Source: UBA4416 sp964543545
GTDB taxonomy: Bacteria > Bacteroidota > Bacteroidia > B-17B0 > Aurantibacillaceae
Length of the DNA: 64,000 bases
NCBI GenBank assembly: GCA_964543545.1
Contig: CAZIYT010000001.1
Span: 682,001 to 746,000 of the forward strand
Direction of reading: 5' to 3'
A model generated the notes under the pieces. It made no database searches. It was not told where the DNA came from and was given only the letters and a program-made list of their open reading frames with translations. Each line of letters begins with the position of its first letter. Position 1 is the first letter of the stretch. Positions 18,166 through 27,268 of the stretch are shown here, in pieces. The position numbers and the translations under genes were made by a program.

Positions 18166-19599
18166 TTATAAGTTGGAAAAGAAATCAAACAATAAACGCA
18201 CGCCGTATCCTGTGCCACCTTTCCCGCGGTAGCTGTCCTTGCCCGTTACAAAAGCCGGGCCTGCAATATCAAAGTGCATGTAAGGATAATCCGTAAACTT
18301 TTGAAGGAACTTGCCGGCAGTAATGGCGCCGCCGTATGGCCCGCCCAGGTTTTTCTGATCGGCAATATCCGATTTCAGCAGCTCATCGTATTCGTCCCAG
18401 AAAGGAAATTCCACCAGGCGCTCGTGCATGCGCAGGCCGCTCACCGTTAGTTTTGTTTTTTGCTCATCGGTAGCCGTTCCCATGCATACAATGCCGTACT
18501 GCCCGATAGCAGCGGCTGCGGCGCCCGTGAGCGTAGCCAGGTCTATTGTCAGCTCGGGCTTATAGCGCTTGGCATAATGCAACGCATCCCCCAGGATCAT
18601 GCGTCCCTCCGCATCGGAGTTCAGCATTTCCACCGTGCTGCCGTCCATCATGGTAATGATGTCGCCAGGTGCAAAAGCGTTGAAGCCCGGGCGGTTATCC
18701 GTGGAAGGAACCAGGCCGATCACGTGTACATTCAGTTTTGCTTTGGCAATGGCATACATCGTGCATCCCACGGCCGCTGCGCCGGCCATATCGCACTTCA
18801 TCATATCCATGCTGTTGGCCGTAGGTTTCAGGCTCAGGCCACCGGTATCATATACCACACCTTTGCCCACCAGCACGTAAGGCTTTTTATTTTTCGCATG
18901 CTTTGGCTTGTATTCCATCACCGAAAAAGTCGGCGGGTCTACACTGCCCTGGTTCACAGACAGCAAGCCACCCATGCCCAGTTGTTTGATCTTCGCCTTG
19001 TTGAATACCTCTACCTTAAAGCCAGCCTGCTTGCCCATCATTTTAAACGCTTCCGCGAGGTCAACCGCATTTAAAAAGTTCACCGGTTCGTTCACCAGGT
19101 CGCGCGCTTTCAGGGTCGCATCTACAGCGATCGATAAATTGGCAAGGTGTTGCGTTCCGATTTTGGTATCCGTTATGAAAATGGTGGATAGCGTATTTGC
19201 CTGCTTTTTGGCGCTCGGCTTATGCCTGATGAACTGGTAATTGGCCAGGGCCATGCCTTCTGCCAGTGCCAGCGAAAAATCCACTTCCGCTGTTTCGTTC
19301 ACACATTGGATCTCTTTGTATTTTCCGGCATTCAGGGCGTCGGTGATGCTGGCGCCGTGCTTGCGCAGGGCCTCAAGGCTCGTATAATGATTTTTGGATG
19401 TATCGGCAATGATGACAAATACCAGGCGGTTCAGCGCATTGACGGAGATGAATTTTTTATCGTGTTGCTTGATCTCGCTGCTGATGTATTGCTCCTGTTC
19501 CTTGCTGAGCGCATATTCAGGCTTGTTTTTAAACGAAGTTAAGATGATCGCCAAACTGCTTTTTGCATCCGGCTTTGCCTTTTTGCTGATAGTTGTCAT
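18166..19599 (-). CDS. pepA: leucyl aminopeptidase (M17 family)
   Basis: 477 residues from the ATG at 19599; the upstream in-frame ATG at 19677 would add 26 residues with no family match. The C-terminal catalytic domain shows LVGKGVVYDTGGLSLKP, DMMKCDMAGAAAV and the family signature NSDAEGRMILGDAL, which supply the zinc ligands Lys, Asp, Asp, Asp and Glu. The N-terminal 160 residues are the variable domain. It is a cytoplasmic hexameric aminopeptidase for peptides, first gene of the operon with the 17048 gene and pdxA. TATATTCG just upstream is one base off a -7 box. Confidence 0.92.
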   Translation of the reverse strand: MTTISKKAKPDAKSSLAIILTSFKNKPEYALSKEQEQYISSEIKQHDKKFISVNALNRLVFVIIADTSKNHYTSLEALRKHGASITDALNAGKYKEIQCVNETAEVDFSLALAEGMALANYQFIRHKPSAKKQANTLSTIFITDTKIGTQHLANLSIAVDATLKARDLVNEPVNFLNAVDLAEAFKMMGKQAGFKVEVFNKAKIKQLGMGGLLSVNQGSVDPPTFSVMEYKPKHAKNKKPYVLVGKGVVYDTGGLSLKPTANSMDMMKCDMAGAAAVGCTMYAIAKAKLNVHVIGLVPSTDNRPGFNAFAPGDIITMMDGSTVEMLNSDAEGRMILGDALHYAKRYKPELTIDLATLTGAAAAAIGQYGIVCMGTATDEQKTKLTVSGLRMHERLVEFPFWDEYDELLKSDIADQKNLGGPYGGAITAGKFLQKFTDYPYMHFDIAGPAFVTGKDSYRGKGGTGYGVRLLFDFFSNL

Positions 19600-19673
19600 A
19601 CGTGCGAATATACTAAAAATCAATTGTTTGGTGCAATGCCCTTTATGTTTTATTAACCAGATGCTTTGAACAA

Positions 19674-19731
19674 CCAAAAAAACCCATCTACCGGGCCCGA
19701 GGTTCTCGAAGGCAGGTAGATGGGTTTTTGG
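19674..19731 (-). terminator. recQ terminator with a repeat in its loop
   Basis: On the minus strand a stem pairing AACCCATCTACC with GGTAGATGGGTT is flanked by A and T runs, a good bidirectional rho-independent terminator 18 bases after the recQ stop. Its loop (about 19693-19714) contains CCCGAGGTTCTCGAAGG, a worn copy of the palindrome found at 11868 and 56885. Confidence 0.8.
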
Positions 19732-19749
19732 AACAAAAAACTCAAACGT

Positions 19750-21954
19750 TTAGTTTCCGAATTCGCTGATGAACTTGATGCGCATCAGCCTTACTTCCTC
19801 CTCGCTGTATTCATCCTCACCCAGGTCTTTCAGGATCGCGTTGATATCGTCCGTCTGCGATTCGCGCAGGCATTCGTAGATCTCGTCTTTCTTATCCTCG
19901 TCGATAGCCTGGTCGATGTAGTAATTGATATTGACTTTGGTACCTGAGGTCACGATCGTTTCGATCTCCGTGAGCAGGTCTTCCATTTTCAGGTTCTTGT
20001 TCTTCGCCATGTCCTCCAGGCTCACCTTACGGTCGATGTTCTGGATGATGAACACTTTCAGCCCCGATTTATTGACCACCGATTTGATGACCATGTCGCT
20101 CGGGCGCTCAATATCGTTCTCCTCCACATGCTTTTTGATCAGCTCCAGGTAAGGCTTGCCGTATTTGGCCGCTTTGCCGGCACCCACCCCCGTGATTTTG
20201 GTCATCTCTTCCATGGTGATCGGGTAGTTGATCGACATCTCCTCCAGGGATGTTTCCTGGAAGATCACATAAGGCGGTAAGTTATTTTGCTTGGCGAGCT
20301 TTTTCGTGAGGTCCTTCAGCATCGCATACAGCACCTCGTCGGTGCCGCCGCCCTTGCCCGAAGAAACATCATCGTCGTGATCGCTCTCGGCATTGCTGAA
20401 ATCGTTGTCGCGCGTAAACTTGATGCTGTGCGGATGTTTGAGGAACTCCTTGCCCTTGTCGGTAATTTTTACCAGGCCGTAATTCTCGATGTCTTTCGCT
20501 AAATAGCCATTCACAATGGCCTGGCGGAGCACCGCGTTCCAGAACTTGTCGTCCTTGTCGTGGTCCACACCCCTGCCCCAGGATTCCAGCGCATCGTGCT
20601 TGTAGGATTTTCCCGTAGCCGTCAGGGTACCCGTCAGAATATTGATGATGTCTTTTACTTTATGTTTCTCTTTACTCTCTGTAATGCATTCAATCGCCAG
20701 CTCCAGGTCTTCCTGCGCCTCGAATTTTTGTTTCGGGTGGCGGCAGTTGTCACACATTTCATTACAACGGTTGTCATTGAACTCTTCCCCGAAATAATGC
20801 AGGATGAACTTGCGGCGGCAAGAGGATGTTTCGGCAAAGGAGGCCGTTTCCGACAGCATTTGCTTCCCGATCTCCTGCTCGTTCACCGGTTTGTCCTTCA
20901 TGAACTTCTCCAGCTTAATAATATCGTCGTAGCTATAGAAGGTGAGACAATTCCCTTCACCACCGTCGCGCCCGGCACGTCCCGTTTCCTGGTAATAGCC
21001 CTCCAACGATTTAGGAATATCGTGGTGGATCACATAACGCACATCCGGTTTATCGATCCCCATCCCAAAGGCAATGGTTGCCACAATCACGTGGATGTCT
21101 TCCATCAGGAAGCCGTCCTGCGTTTTGGCGCGCTCTTTGGCATCGAGGCCCGCATGGTAAGGAGAAGCCTTGATCCCGTTCACTTTCAGGGCCTCGGCAA
21201 TTTCTTCCACTTTTTTGCGGCTCAGGCAGTAAATAATCCCTGATTTCCCCGAGTTTTGCTTCACATATTTAATGATCTCCTTGATCACGTTCTGCTTGGC
21301 ACGTACCTCGTAATATAAATTTTCGCGGTTAAAAGACGATTTGAATAATTTGGCCTCCAGCATGCCCAGGTTCTTCTGGATATCCTGCTGCACCTTAGGC
21401 GTGGCCGTAGCCGTTAATGCCATCACAGGCACCGAGCCCAGCTTATCAATGATGGGCCTCAGGCGGCGGTACTCGGGGCGGAAATCATGCCCCCATTCCG
21501 AGATACAGTGCGCCTCGTCGATGGCAAAGAAAGAAATCTTGAACTCCGAAAAGAACTCGATGTTGTCTTCCTTATTCAGGGTTTCCGGAGCCACGTACAG
21601 TAATTTGGTCTTCCCGGAAAGCACATCCTTTTTCACCGTCGCAATCTCCGACTTGTTGAGGGACGAATTCAGGAAGTGGGCGATCCCGGTCTCATTGCTG
21701 AAACCACGGATAGCATCCACCTGGTTCTTCATCAGGGCGATCAGAGGGGATACCACAATGGCGGTTCCCTCGCTCATAATGGCCGGAAGTTGATAGCAGA
21801 GAGACTTCCCTCCGCCTGTAGGCATTATCACAAATGTATCCTGTTTATTAAGGATATTATTGATAATGGCTTCCTGGTTTCCTTTGAACCCACCGAAGCC
21901 AAAAAAGGCTTTTAGGGGTTTGAGTAAATTATACGTTTCAACTTCTGCAATCAT
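19750..21954 (-). CDS. recQ: ATP-dependent DNA helicase RecQ
   Basis: 734 residues. Helicase core: Walker A MPTGGGKSLCYQ (44-55), DEAH 146-149 in FFAIDEAHCISEWGHDFRP, and the motif VI region YYQETGRAGRDG. A zinc site with cysteines in SSCRRKF and RCNEMCDNC follows, then a winged-helix RQC region. The HRDC domain (about 525-600) holds MTKITGVGAGKAAKYG. Beyond that is a C-terminal extension of about 120 acidic residues (SLEDMAKNKNLKMEDLL...) with helix-turn-helix character, seen in other Bacteroidota RecQ proteins. It unwinds DNA 3' to 5' in recombination repair. Confidence 0.95.
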   Translation of the reverse strand: MIAEVETYNLLKPLKAFFGFGGFKGNQEAIINNILNKQDTFVIMPTGGGKSLCYQLPAIMSEGTAIVVSPLIALMKNQVDAIRGFSNETGIAHFLNSSLNKSEIATVKKDVLSGKTKLLYVAPETLNKEDNIEFFSEFKISFFAIDEAHCISEWGHDFRPEYRRLRPIIDKLGSVPVMALTATATPKVQQDIQKNLGMLEAKLFKSSFNRENLYYEVRAKQNVIKEIIKYVKQNSGKSGIIYCLSRKKVEEIAEALKVNGIKASPYHAGLDAKERAKTQDGFLMEDIHVIVATIAFGMGIDKPDVRYVIHHDIPKSLEGYYQETGRAGRDGGEGNCLTFYSYDDIIKLEKFMKDKPVNEQEIGKQMLSETASFAETSSCRRKFILHYFGEEFNDNRCNEMCDNCRHPKQKFEAQEDLELAIECITESKEKHKVKDIINILTGTLTATGKSYKHDALESWGRGVDHDKDDKFWNAVLRQAIVNGYLAKDIENYGLVKITDKGKEFLKHPHSIKFTRDNDFSNAESDHDDDVSSGKGGGTDEVLYAMLKDLTKKLAKQNNLPPYVIFQETSLEEMSINYPITMEEMTKITGVGAGKAAKYGKPYLELIKKHVEENDIERPSDMVIKSVVNKSGLKVFIIQNIDRKVSLEDMAKNKNLKMEDLLTEIETIVTSGTKVNINYYIDQAIDEDKKDEIYECLRESQTDDINAILKDLGEDEYSEEEVRLMRIKFISEFGN

Positions 21955-22199
21955 GTTTACAATGATTAAAATATGTGTTTTATTGAGTGAGTGATTTGCG
22001 CGAAAAGCATTATAAAGATATAATTAAAATTTTGAATAAAACAAAACTATTTGACGGTTAAATCGGATTTTCAGATTAATTAACGCTTAACAGCGATGAA
22101 TGGCACCTGCGAAAACCGAAAAAAACGGTCATTTTCTAAAACTGTGACTTTTAATTCGTTCCCGCGTTATAGAAAACAAACTCCAAAAATTTTACAGAA

Positions 22200-23255
22200 A
22201 TGAGGATAAGTCTACGAGGTCTTACCGGAATTGCCATTGTTATTTCAGTCGCTTCCTGTACCATTCAAAAACGCGTATACATGGCCGGCTACCACATCGA
22301 ATGGAAAGCCTTTGCCAAAACAAGTCCCCGAAACATCCGCCCCGATATCATGGGTTATTCTCTGAACGCCTACAATGCGCTTTCCACCAAGCCGTCGCAG
22401 GAAACCATAATCAACGCCGAAGATCCCGATGAGATCTATTGTACCGAAGGAACGGTCATCGAATTTCCGGAAAACGCCTTTGTGTATGAAGACGGCGGAG
22501 GCGCGATCAAATGCACACAGGTTGCAGTGTATGTCACGGAGTTTTACACCCTGTCGGATATCATCGCCTCCGGCCTTACCACAACCGATAACAAGCGTAC
22601 GCTGGCCTCAGCGGGGATGGTGCATATCGAGGCGCGCTGCCACGGCGAAAAGCTGAAGCTAAAGCCCGGAAAAAAGCTTACCCTGCGAATGCCCGCTTTC
22701 CCGGGCGATGAAACCATGAAGGCCTTTTCAGGAAAACTGAAAGACGGCATCGTCGACTGGAAAGTAGACGGGAAATTAAAGGTCGATAATTTTAATGACG
22801 GCGCTCCGGATGGTGGAATGAGTGATGGTGCCTCTGAAGGCGAAGGCAGGTACAACCCGGAAAGAGTCTCTGCCAACGAAGGCGAGTACCAGGAAACCTA
22901 TATCATGAGCATGACCAAGCTGGGCTGGATCAACTGCGACCGTTTTTATGAGACCAAAAACCCAACGCATTTCCTCGTTAAGGCCGATTCGGTGGAAAAT
23001 ACCTTCGTGGCGCTGATCTTCAGGGATATTAAATCCGTATTGCCCGGTTACCAGTTTGCCAACTTCAGCACCGAGTTCAGCGGCATCCCGAAAGGTGCGG
23101 ATGTCACCATCCTGGCCTACCGCGTGGATGCGAAGACAAAGGAAGCCGTCGTAGGGCGCGAAGACATTACCGTGGGAGATGCCGGTGTGGTACGGCTGGC
23201 CATGCAGCACGTGAAGCTGGATGATTTTAAAACGATGCTGAAGGAGTTTGATTAG
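22200..23255 (+). CDS. hypothetical lipoprotein, 351 aa
   Basis: The N-terminus MRISLRGLTGIAIVISVASC is a lipoprotein signal ending in Cys20. The mature protein has FPENAFVYEDGGGAI near 95 and LKPGKKLTLRMPAFPGDE near 160, a layout like the ZU5-like or FecR-like beta regions of surface proteins, and an Asp/Gly/Ser-rich linker near 200-225 (GAPDGGMSDGASEGEG). It later has ILAYRVDAKTKEAVVGRED. I do not recognise the family with certainty. It stands alone, convergent with the 23343 gene, and its stop codon lies inside a long palindrome. Confidence 0.7.
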   Translation: MRISLRGLTGIAIVISVASCTIQKRVYMAGYHIEWKAFAKTSPRNIRPDIMGYSLNAYNALSTKPSQETIINAEDPDEIYCTEGTVIEFPENAFVYEDGGGAIKCTQVAVYVTEFYTLSDIIASGLTTTDNKRTLASAGMVHIEARCHGEKLKLKPGKKLTLRMPAFPGDETMKAFSGKLKDGIVDWKVDGKLKVDNFNDGAPDGGMSDGASEGEGRYNPERVSANEGEYQETYIMSMTKLGWINCDRFYETKNPTHFLVKADSVENTFVALIFRDIKSVLPGYQFANFSTEFSGIPKGADVTILAYRVDAKTKEAVVGREDITVGDAGVVRLAMQHVKLDDFKTMLKEFD

Positions 23256-23340
23256 CCGTTGGTTGGGCTTAGACCTGTCAGGGTTTATAGCAAACCCTGA
23301 ATAAACCCTGACAGGTCTTTGAAAGCCCCAACGGCTAATC
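23250..23340. terminator. long palindrome serving two convergent genes
   Basis: Arms 23250-23288 and 23301-23340 both carry GATTAGCCGTTGG and the perfect 17-base stem GACCTGTCAGGGTTTAT, around a 12-base loop. The left arm includes the last codon and stop of the lipoprotein gene. The minus-strand gene stops three bases past the right arm. The CTGTCAGGGTTT core resembles a dispersed intergenic element common in Bacteroidota. It should end transcription from both sides, though there is no strong T-run. Confidence 0.7.
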
Positions 23341-23342
23341 AG

Positions 23343-23690
23343 CTACAAATTCGTATCCATACGCTTCATATAGCGCAGGAAGATGACGATAAAAATAAGC
23401 GAGTAAAAGATATTGAAGTAAAAACGGAAGTTCAGCATATCCAGGTACATAAAGGTGACAACGCGCACCGTGAACATGATGATGAAGAGGATAACTCCCC
23501 AGCGCTTCATGTGCCACACGCCGATGACGGATACGAACTGCATGGTAATGATGATCCCGAGCACCATCGGCACGAAATCGCCCATGTGCTTTACCGAAGG
23601 CATGAACAACATCGGGAATGCCAGCAGGATCAGGATAATGGCGATGACGCTGATCACGCTGATGGTTTTGGGTCTTGCTACCTGTGCCAT
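23343..23690 (-). CDS. small four-span membrane protein
   Basis: 115 residues with four hydrophobic segments (about 9-30, 39-60, 65-83, 89-107), so nearly all of it is in the membrane. Short loops carry Lys and Arg. I do not recognise a family. Its start lies 4 bases after the stop of the MacB-like permease, so it is co-transcribed and may support that transporter or be a general envelope protein. It is bounded downstream by the long palindrome. Confidence 0.7.
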   Translation of the reverse strand: MAQVARPKTISVISVIAIILILLAFPMLFMPSVKHMGDFVPMVLGIIITMQFVSVIGVWHMKRWGVILFIIMFTVRVVTFMYLDMLNFRFYFNIFYSLIFIVIFLRYMKRMDTNL

Positions 23691-23694
23691 AGTT

Positions 23695-24939
23695 TTAATT
23701 GGTGCGTATGGCTTCTACCGGGTCGAGCTGGGAAGCGCCATAGGCGGGAATAAAGCCGCTGATGATGCCGATGAGCACCGAAATGGTGAGGCCTAAGATA
23801 ATGTTGGAGCGGGTGAGGGTAATTTCCATATCGATAGCGCCACGCGCCAGGAAGGTGAGCATGTAGATGAGCAGAAGCCCGATGATGCCTCCCATCAACG
23901 ATAAGAACACCGCTTCGAATAAAAACTGGGTGAGGATGAAATAATTTTTGGCGCCCAACGATTTCTGGATACCGATGAGGTTGGTACGCTCCCGTACCGA
24001 AACAAACATGATGTTGGCAATCCCGAAGCCACCCACCAGGATGGAGAAGCCGCCGATGATGGCACCGGCAATGCCGACAATGTCAAACAGGCTATCGAAG
24101 TTTTTGCTGAGCAGATTCGTTTCATTAAGTGCGAAATTATCATCGGACAAAGGCTTCAGGCCACGCATGCTGCGCATCACGCCGGTAAGCTCGTCTTTGA
24201 GCTGCGCATTGCTCACGCCTTCGCGGGCCTTTATGGCGATAAAAGGATCGCTGTTCTCCGATTTCACATCCATGAAGAGGCGTGCAAAATTGTAAGGAAC
24301 CACGGCCTGGTTGTCCATGCTGTTGCCCAACATGCTCTCCCCTTCTTTTTTGAAAACGCCAATAACCTTGCAGCTTCTTCCGGCCACCTTAATGGTTTTC
24401 CCGATCGGGTATTCCTTGTTTGGAAATAAGCCTTCGGCAATGGTGTTTCCGAGAATTGCTACATTATAACCGCCTTCGGCTTCATCTTCCCTGAAATAAC
24501 GCCCTTCTGCAATGTCGAATGTTTTTACCTGCCCGTAGCCGAAAGACCAGCCCGATACAATCCCGTTCTCCACGGTGTTGTTGAGGTGTTTTAAGGTTTT
24601 GCGGGCACCGATCCGGAAGCCCATGGCATCTGCGCCTTTCAGCTTGCGTTGCAATTCGCCCAGCTCTTTATAGGCCGGCACCGGGCGGTTCATGTATTTC
24701 CACCAGGGATAATCGGGGCCGAAGGTCCAGGGCCATTTCATGACGTACACCACGTTATCGCCCAGGCTTTGCACGCTGCCGCGGATGTTGCGCTCGAGGC
24801 TATCCACAATGGTAAATACGGTAATGATGGCGAAGATCCCGATCGTAATGCCCAGCAGGCTCAGGAATGTTCTGAGCTTGTTTGCCACGAGTGCGCCCCA
24901 GGCAAACAAAACACTTTCTTTAAGCAAGGCCAGGATCAT
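23695..24939 (-). CDS. MacB/FtsX-type ABC transporter permease
   Basis: 414 residues with the MacB topology: one span near the N-terminus (about 20-45, LRTFLSLLGITIGIFAIITVF), a large periplasmic domain (about 50-280, MacB_PCD), then three spans (about 290-315, 340-365, 375-400). Conserved pieces are NIMFVSVRERTNLIGIQKSLGA and the C-terminal YGASQLDPVEAIR. These permeases work without substrate passage through the membrane, moving lipoproteins, toxins or peptides, or sensing. The ATPase partner is not in the window. TATATTTG lies five bases before the ATG. Confidence 0.9.
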   Translation of the reverse strand: MILALLKESVLFAWGALVANKLRTFLSLLGITIGIFAIITVFTIVDSLERNIRGSVQSLGDNVVYVMKWPWTFGPDYPWWKYMNRPVPAYKELGELQRKLKGADAMGFRIGARKTLKHLNNTVENGIVSGWSFGYGQVKTFDIAEGRYFREDEAEGGYNVAILGNTIAEGLFPNKEYPIGKTIKVAGRSCKVIGVFKKEGESMLGNSMDNQAVVPYNFARLFMDVKSENSDPFIAIKAREGVSNAQLKDELTGVMRSMRGLKPLSDDNFALNETNLLSKNFDSLFDIVGIAGAIIGGFSILVGGFGIANIMFVSVRERTNLIGIQKSLGAKNYFILTQFLFEAVFLSLMGGIIGLLLIYMLTFLARGAIDMEITLTRSNIILGLTISVLIGIISGFIPAYGASQLDPVEAIRTN

Positions 24940-24943
24940 AGAA

Positions 24944-24951
24944 CAAATATA
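24944..24951 (-). promoter_or_regulatory. TATATTTG -7 box before the permease gene
   Basis: An exact TAnnTTTG match on the minus strand, five bases upstream of the ATG at 24939. This would give a very short leader or none. No -33 element was found. Confidence 0.45.
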
Positions 24952-25000
24952 CGCGGATATTTCCGGTTTGCGATAAGAATGACGTTTTACGAATATGGAA

Positions 25001-25112
25001 CGCAGATGACGCTGATTGAGCGGATCAGAACAAGGATTAGAACAGGATTTGATTGTGAAAAATCCTATGATCTCTTCCGGTTCCCTATGATTCTATGATT
25101 TCTATGTGGTTT
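25001..25112. repeat. worn dispersed intergenic sequence
   Basis: The gap holds CGCAGATGACGCTGATTGAG followed by several short CTATGATT-type repeats (25064-25106), reminiscent of the degenerate repeats between genes in many Bacteroidota. No ORF or clear hairpin was seen. Confidence 0.35.
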
Positions 25113-25122
25113 AGAAATAGGA

Positions 25123-26517
25123 TTACCGATCCATCACCGGCGGAAAATGCTGCAGGGTTGAATAGTTGATGAAGCCCAGGGTCGATTTTTGGTTAACGGT
25201 GATGGTCCGGTTGCTGATTTGCCCGTTGGGCCCGCTGAGCTGCAGGTTCAGGGTGTTCTCGCCTTTGCTGAGCGGAATGCGCGTGTAGGCCATAAAGGAA
25301 GGAAGGCTCTGCCAGTTGCGCGTATCGGCTTTTTCGGCCAGGGCCCCGGCAATTCCGAGTAAAGCGCCTGCCGCTTCATTTTCCTTTTTGAGCTGTGCTT
25401 CCGCCAGTTTCTTCAGGACAATGCGGGATATCATCAGCGTCATCTCTTTCAGGAAACGCTCTTTCAGATTGGTGCGGGCAATAACGGCCACATTTTCCGC
25501 CATGCCGGGTGTGTAGCTCTGCCCGTTGAGGGTGATGGTGAGGCCGGTAAAGAACAAAGGAACATCCACATATTTAGGGAAAGCCACCCGGATCACGTTC
25601 AGGTCGCCCAGGCTGGGATCGTCTTTTTTATCGGGTAAGGGAAACGGAATATTGATCGTTCCCGATTTATCGGAAAACACAAGGTCGCCGCCAACACCCT
25701 TTACCAGGAAGAGCATGATGTCCTCCTGCTCTTTCACCGGGGCGAGGCCGTTCTCCCAGATAAAGATCAGCTGCTGCTTAGCGGTATCCTTCACGGTGTT
25801 GAAAGGCATGTTGAAGGTTTTGCAATACTCATCACGATCGGCATAAAAACCGGATTTGTGAGCGGAATTGATAAGGTCGATCTTGAGCTGCTCAGGCAGC
25901 GTGGAGCCGAGGTACTCATTGCCGTTATCCTTGATGTAAAGCTCGTAGGCATTGCGGTAAGAGATAAAGGCATTATTATAATCGTTCATGCGCTCGTATA
26001 CCAGTCCCTGCAAGGTATGCGCGAAGGCATCGGAGCGGTATTTTTTTCCCTGCATCAGCTGCTTGTCGGCCAGTTCATTCAAGCGGATATTGATGCGCTT
26101 AGCTTCCACCAGGGCATCCTCGTTCATGTTGAGGTAGAGGTAATTCAGAGCTTTGTAATAGTTGACCAGTACCCGCTCAAAATCTTCGCCGTGGTATTTG
26201 GTCATGGCGCTGTTCACCAACACGGCCGTAGAAACATCGGCTACCGCGGTTTTTTCCTCCATCAGCAGGTCGGCGCGGTTGAAATAAAAATTGCTGGAAT
26301 CGTATTGTTGTTGCAGATGAAACACCTTGCCCAACTCCAGGTTTCTTAACACCTCGTTCCGGTTGCGTTTCAGGAATTTGGTATTTAAAATATCCTTCTC
26401 GGCAGCTTTGTAATTGGCATCGTTCAGGTCCTTGTGATAGCCAAGCACCTTATCGTAGTAGGTACGGCACGACATCAGCGAAAGCAGGGAAATAACTATA
26501 TAGAAATGTTTTTTCAA
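25123..26517 (-). CDS. COG3014-like lipoprotein with TPR-like repeats
   Basis: I start it at the TTG at 26517, which gives (M)KKHFYIVISLLSLMSC, a lipoprotein signal; the ATG at 26559 would add 14 unrelated residues. About 464 residues. Helical repeats between about 60 and 220 include ALNYLYLNMNEDALVEAKRIN and AFAHTLQGLVYERMNDYNNA, as in COG3014 proteins. The C-terminal half is beta-rich and ends in a domain with NGQSYTPGMAENV. The LpoB-like lipoprotein gene lies just upstream on the same strand, a pairing that is recurrent in bacteria. A role in the cell envelope is inferred; the exact function is unknown. Confidence 0.75.
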   Translation of the reverse strand: MKKHFYIVISLLSLMSCRTYYDKVLGYHKDLNDANYKAAEKDILNTKFLKRNRNEVLRNLELGKVFHLQQQYDSSNFYFNRADLLMEEKTAVADVSTAVLVNSAMTKYHGEDFERVLVNYYKALNYLYLNMNEDALVEAKRINIRLNELADKQLMQGKKYRSDAFAHTLQGLVYERMNDYNNAFISYRNAYELYIKDNGNEYLGSTLPEQLKIDLINSAHKSGFYADRDEYCKTFNMPFNTVKDTAKQQLIFIWENGLAPVKEQEDIMLFLVKGVGGDLVFSDKSGTINIPFPLPDKKDDPSLGDLNVIRVAFPKYVDVPLFFTGLTITLNGQSYTPGMAENVAVIARTNLKERFLKEMTLMISRIVLKKLAEAQLKKENEAAGALLGIAGALAEKADTRNWQSLPSFMAYTRIPLSKGENTLNLQLSGPNGQISNRTITVNQKSTLGFINYSTLQHFPPVMDR

Positions 26518-26577
26518 GGGAAAGCGGGCAATAGGATTAAAGACCTGGGACGAAGGCAAAGCTCAAAAAGTTACATT

Positions 26578-26616
26578 ACAAAACATTCCATACGGTTGAT
26601 GTATGGAATGTTTTGT
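26578..26616. terminator. perfect 16-base hairpin after the LpoB-like gene
   Basis: ACAAAACATTCCATAC (26578-26593) pairs perfectly with 26601-26616 across a 7-base loop. It follows the stop of the LpoB-like gene (minus strand) by 17 bases and precedes the COG3014-like gene. With only modest T-richness it may attenuate rather than fully stop transcription. Confidence 0.7.
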
Positions 26617-26633
26617 GGATGTGTTCGATAGAA

Positions 26634-27218
26634 TTAGTTCTTAACGTATTTGGTGATCTTTTTGTCACCGATCCAAACCACTTCGTTTGTCTGGATGTTG
26701 GTTAACTGAAGGTTGATCTGGTAGTAAATCACTTTTTTGCTTTTATAGGAATCCACGATCGAGTTGATGTCGCCCTGCAGCATATAGTCAGCGCCCATTT
26801 CGAGGCCAAACTGTTTCATCGTGCTTTGGCTGGCGTTATCCTGTTGGTCGCCGCGCTCTCCGCGGATCTCGTTACGCTTGTCGCCGCCTTGTACCAGCTT
26901 CACCTGTCCTGCATTAATGAAGGATTTTTCCAGGTCCTTGATAAAGGTTTCCGCCTCGATGTGCTCATGGCTTTTGTTTTTTACGAAGCCAACGATCACC
27001 ACTGGTTTTTTACCTGTTTTTTCCACGTGGGTGGCAAGCCAGGAACCGGTTTGACATTCTTTGATGACCTCTTCGGCAGTCAGTCGGGAGTCGGTATTGT
27101 TCCAGCGTCCGCTCAGATCAACCTGGTCTTTTTCCGAAATACGGGTTACTTTTCTGTTGCAGGATACAGCGCTCAACAGAGCGGTGATGGTGAAGCAAGC
27201 GATGATTATCTTTTTCAT
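26634..27218 (-). CDS. LpoB-like lipoprotein (penicillin-binding protein activator family)
   Basis: About 194 residues from the ATG at 27218; the signal MKKIIIACFTITALLSAVSC ends in the lipidated Cys. The mature part has VVIVGFVKNKSHEHIEAETFIKDLEKSF, GADYMLQGDINSIVD and YYQINLQLTNIQTNEVVWIGDKKI, the pattern of the LpoB/YcfM family. In enterobacteria LpoB is an outer-membrane lipoprotein that activates the peptidoglycan synthase PBP1B. Whether this protein does so in Bacteroidota is inference. The COG3014-like gene follows, with a hairpin between them. Confidence 0.85.
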   Translation of the reverse strand: MKKIIIACFTITALLSAVSCNRKVTRISEKDQVDLSGRWNNTDSRLTAEEVIKECQTGSWLATHVEKTGKKPVVIVGFVKNKSHEHIEAETFIKDLEKSFINAGQVKLVQGGDKRNEIRGERGDQQDNASQSTMKQFGLEMGADYMLQGDINSIVDSYKSKKVIYYQINLQLTNIQTNEVVWIGDKKITKYVKN

Positions 27219-27257
27219 AAACAATGTGTATTAATGATGTGTGTTTCTGGTTTAGGA

Positions 27258-27265
27258 CAAATATA
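27258..27265 (-). promoter_or_regulatory. TATATTTG -7 box before the LpoB-like gene
   Basis: An exact TAnnTTTG match on the minus strand, 39 bases before the ATG at 27218, in the gap between this gene and the repeat-protein gene. No -33 box was seen at normal spacing. Confidence 0.45.
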
Positions 27266-27268
27266 GGA

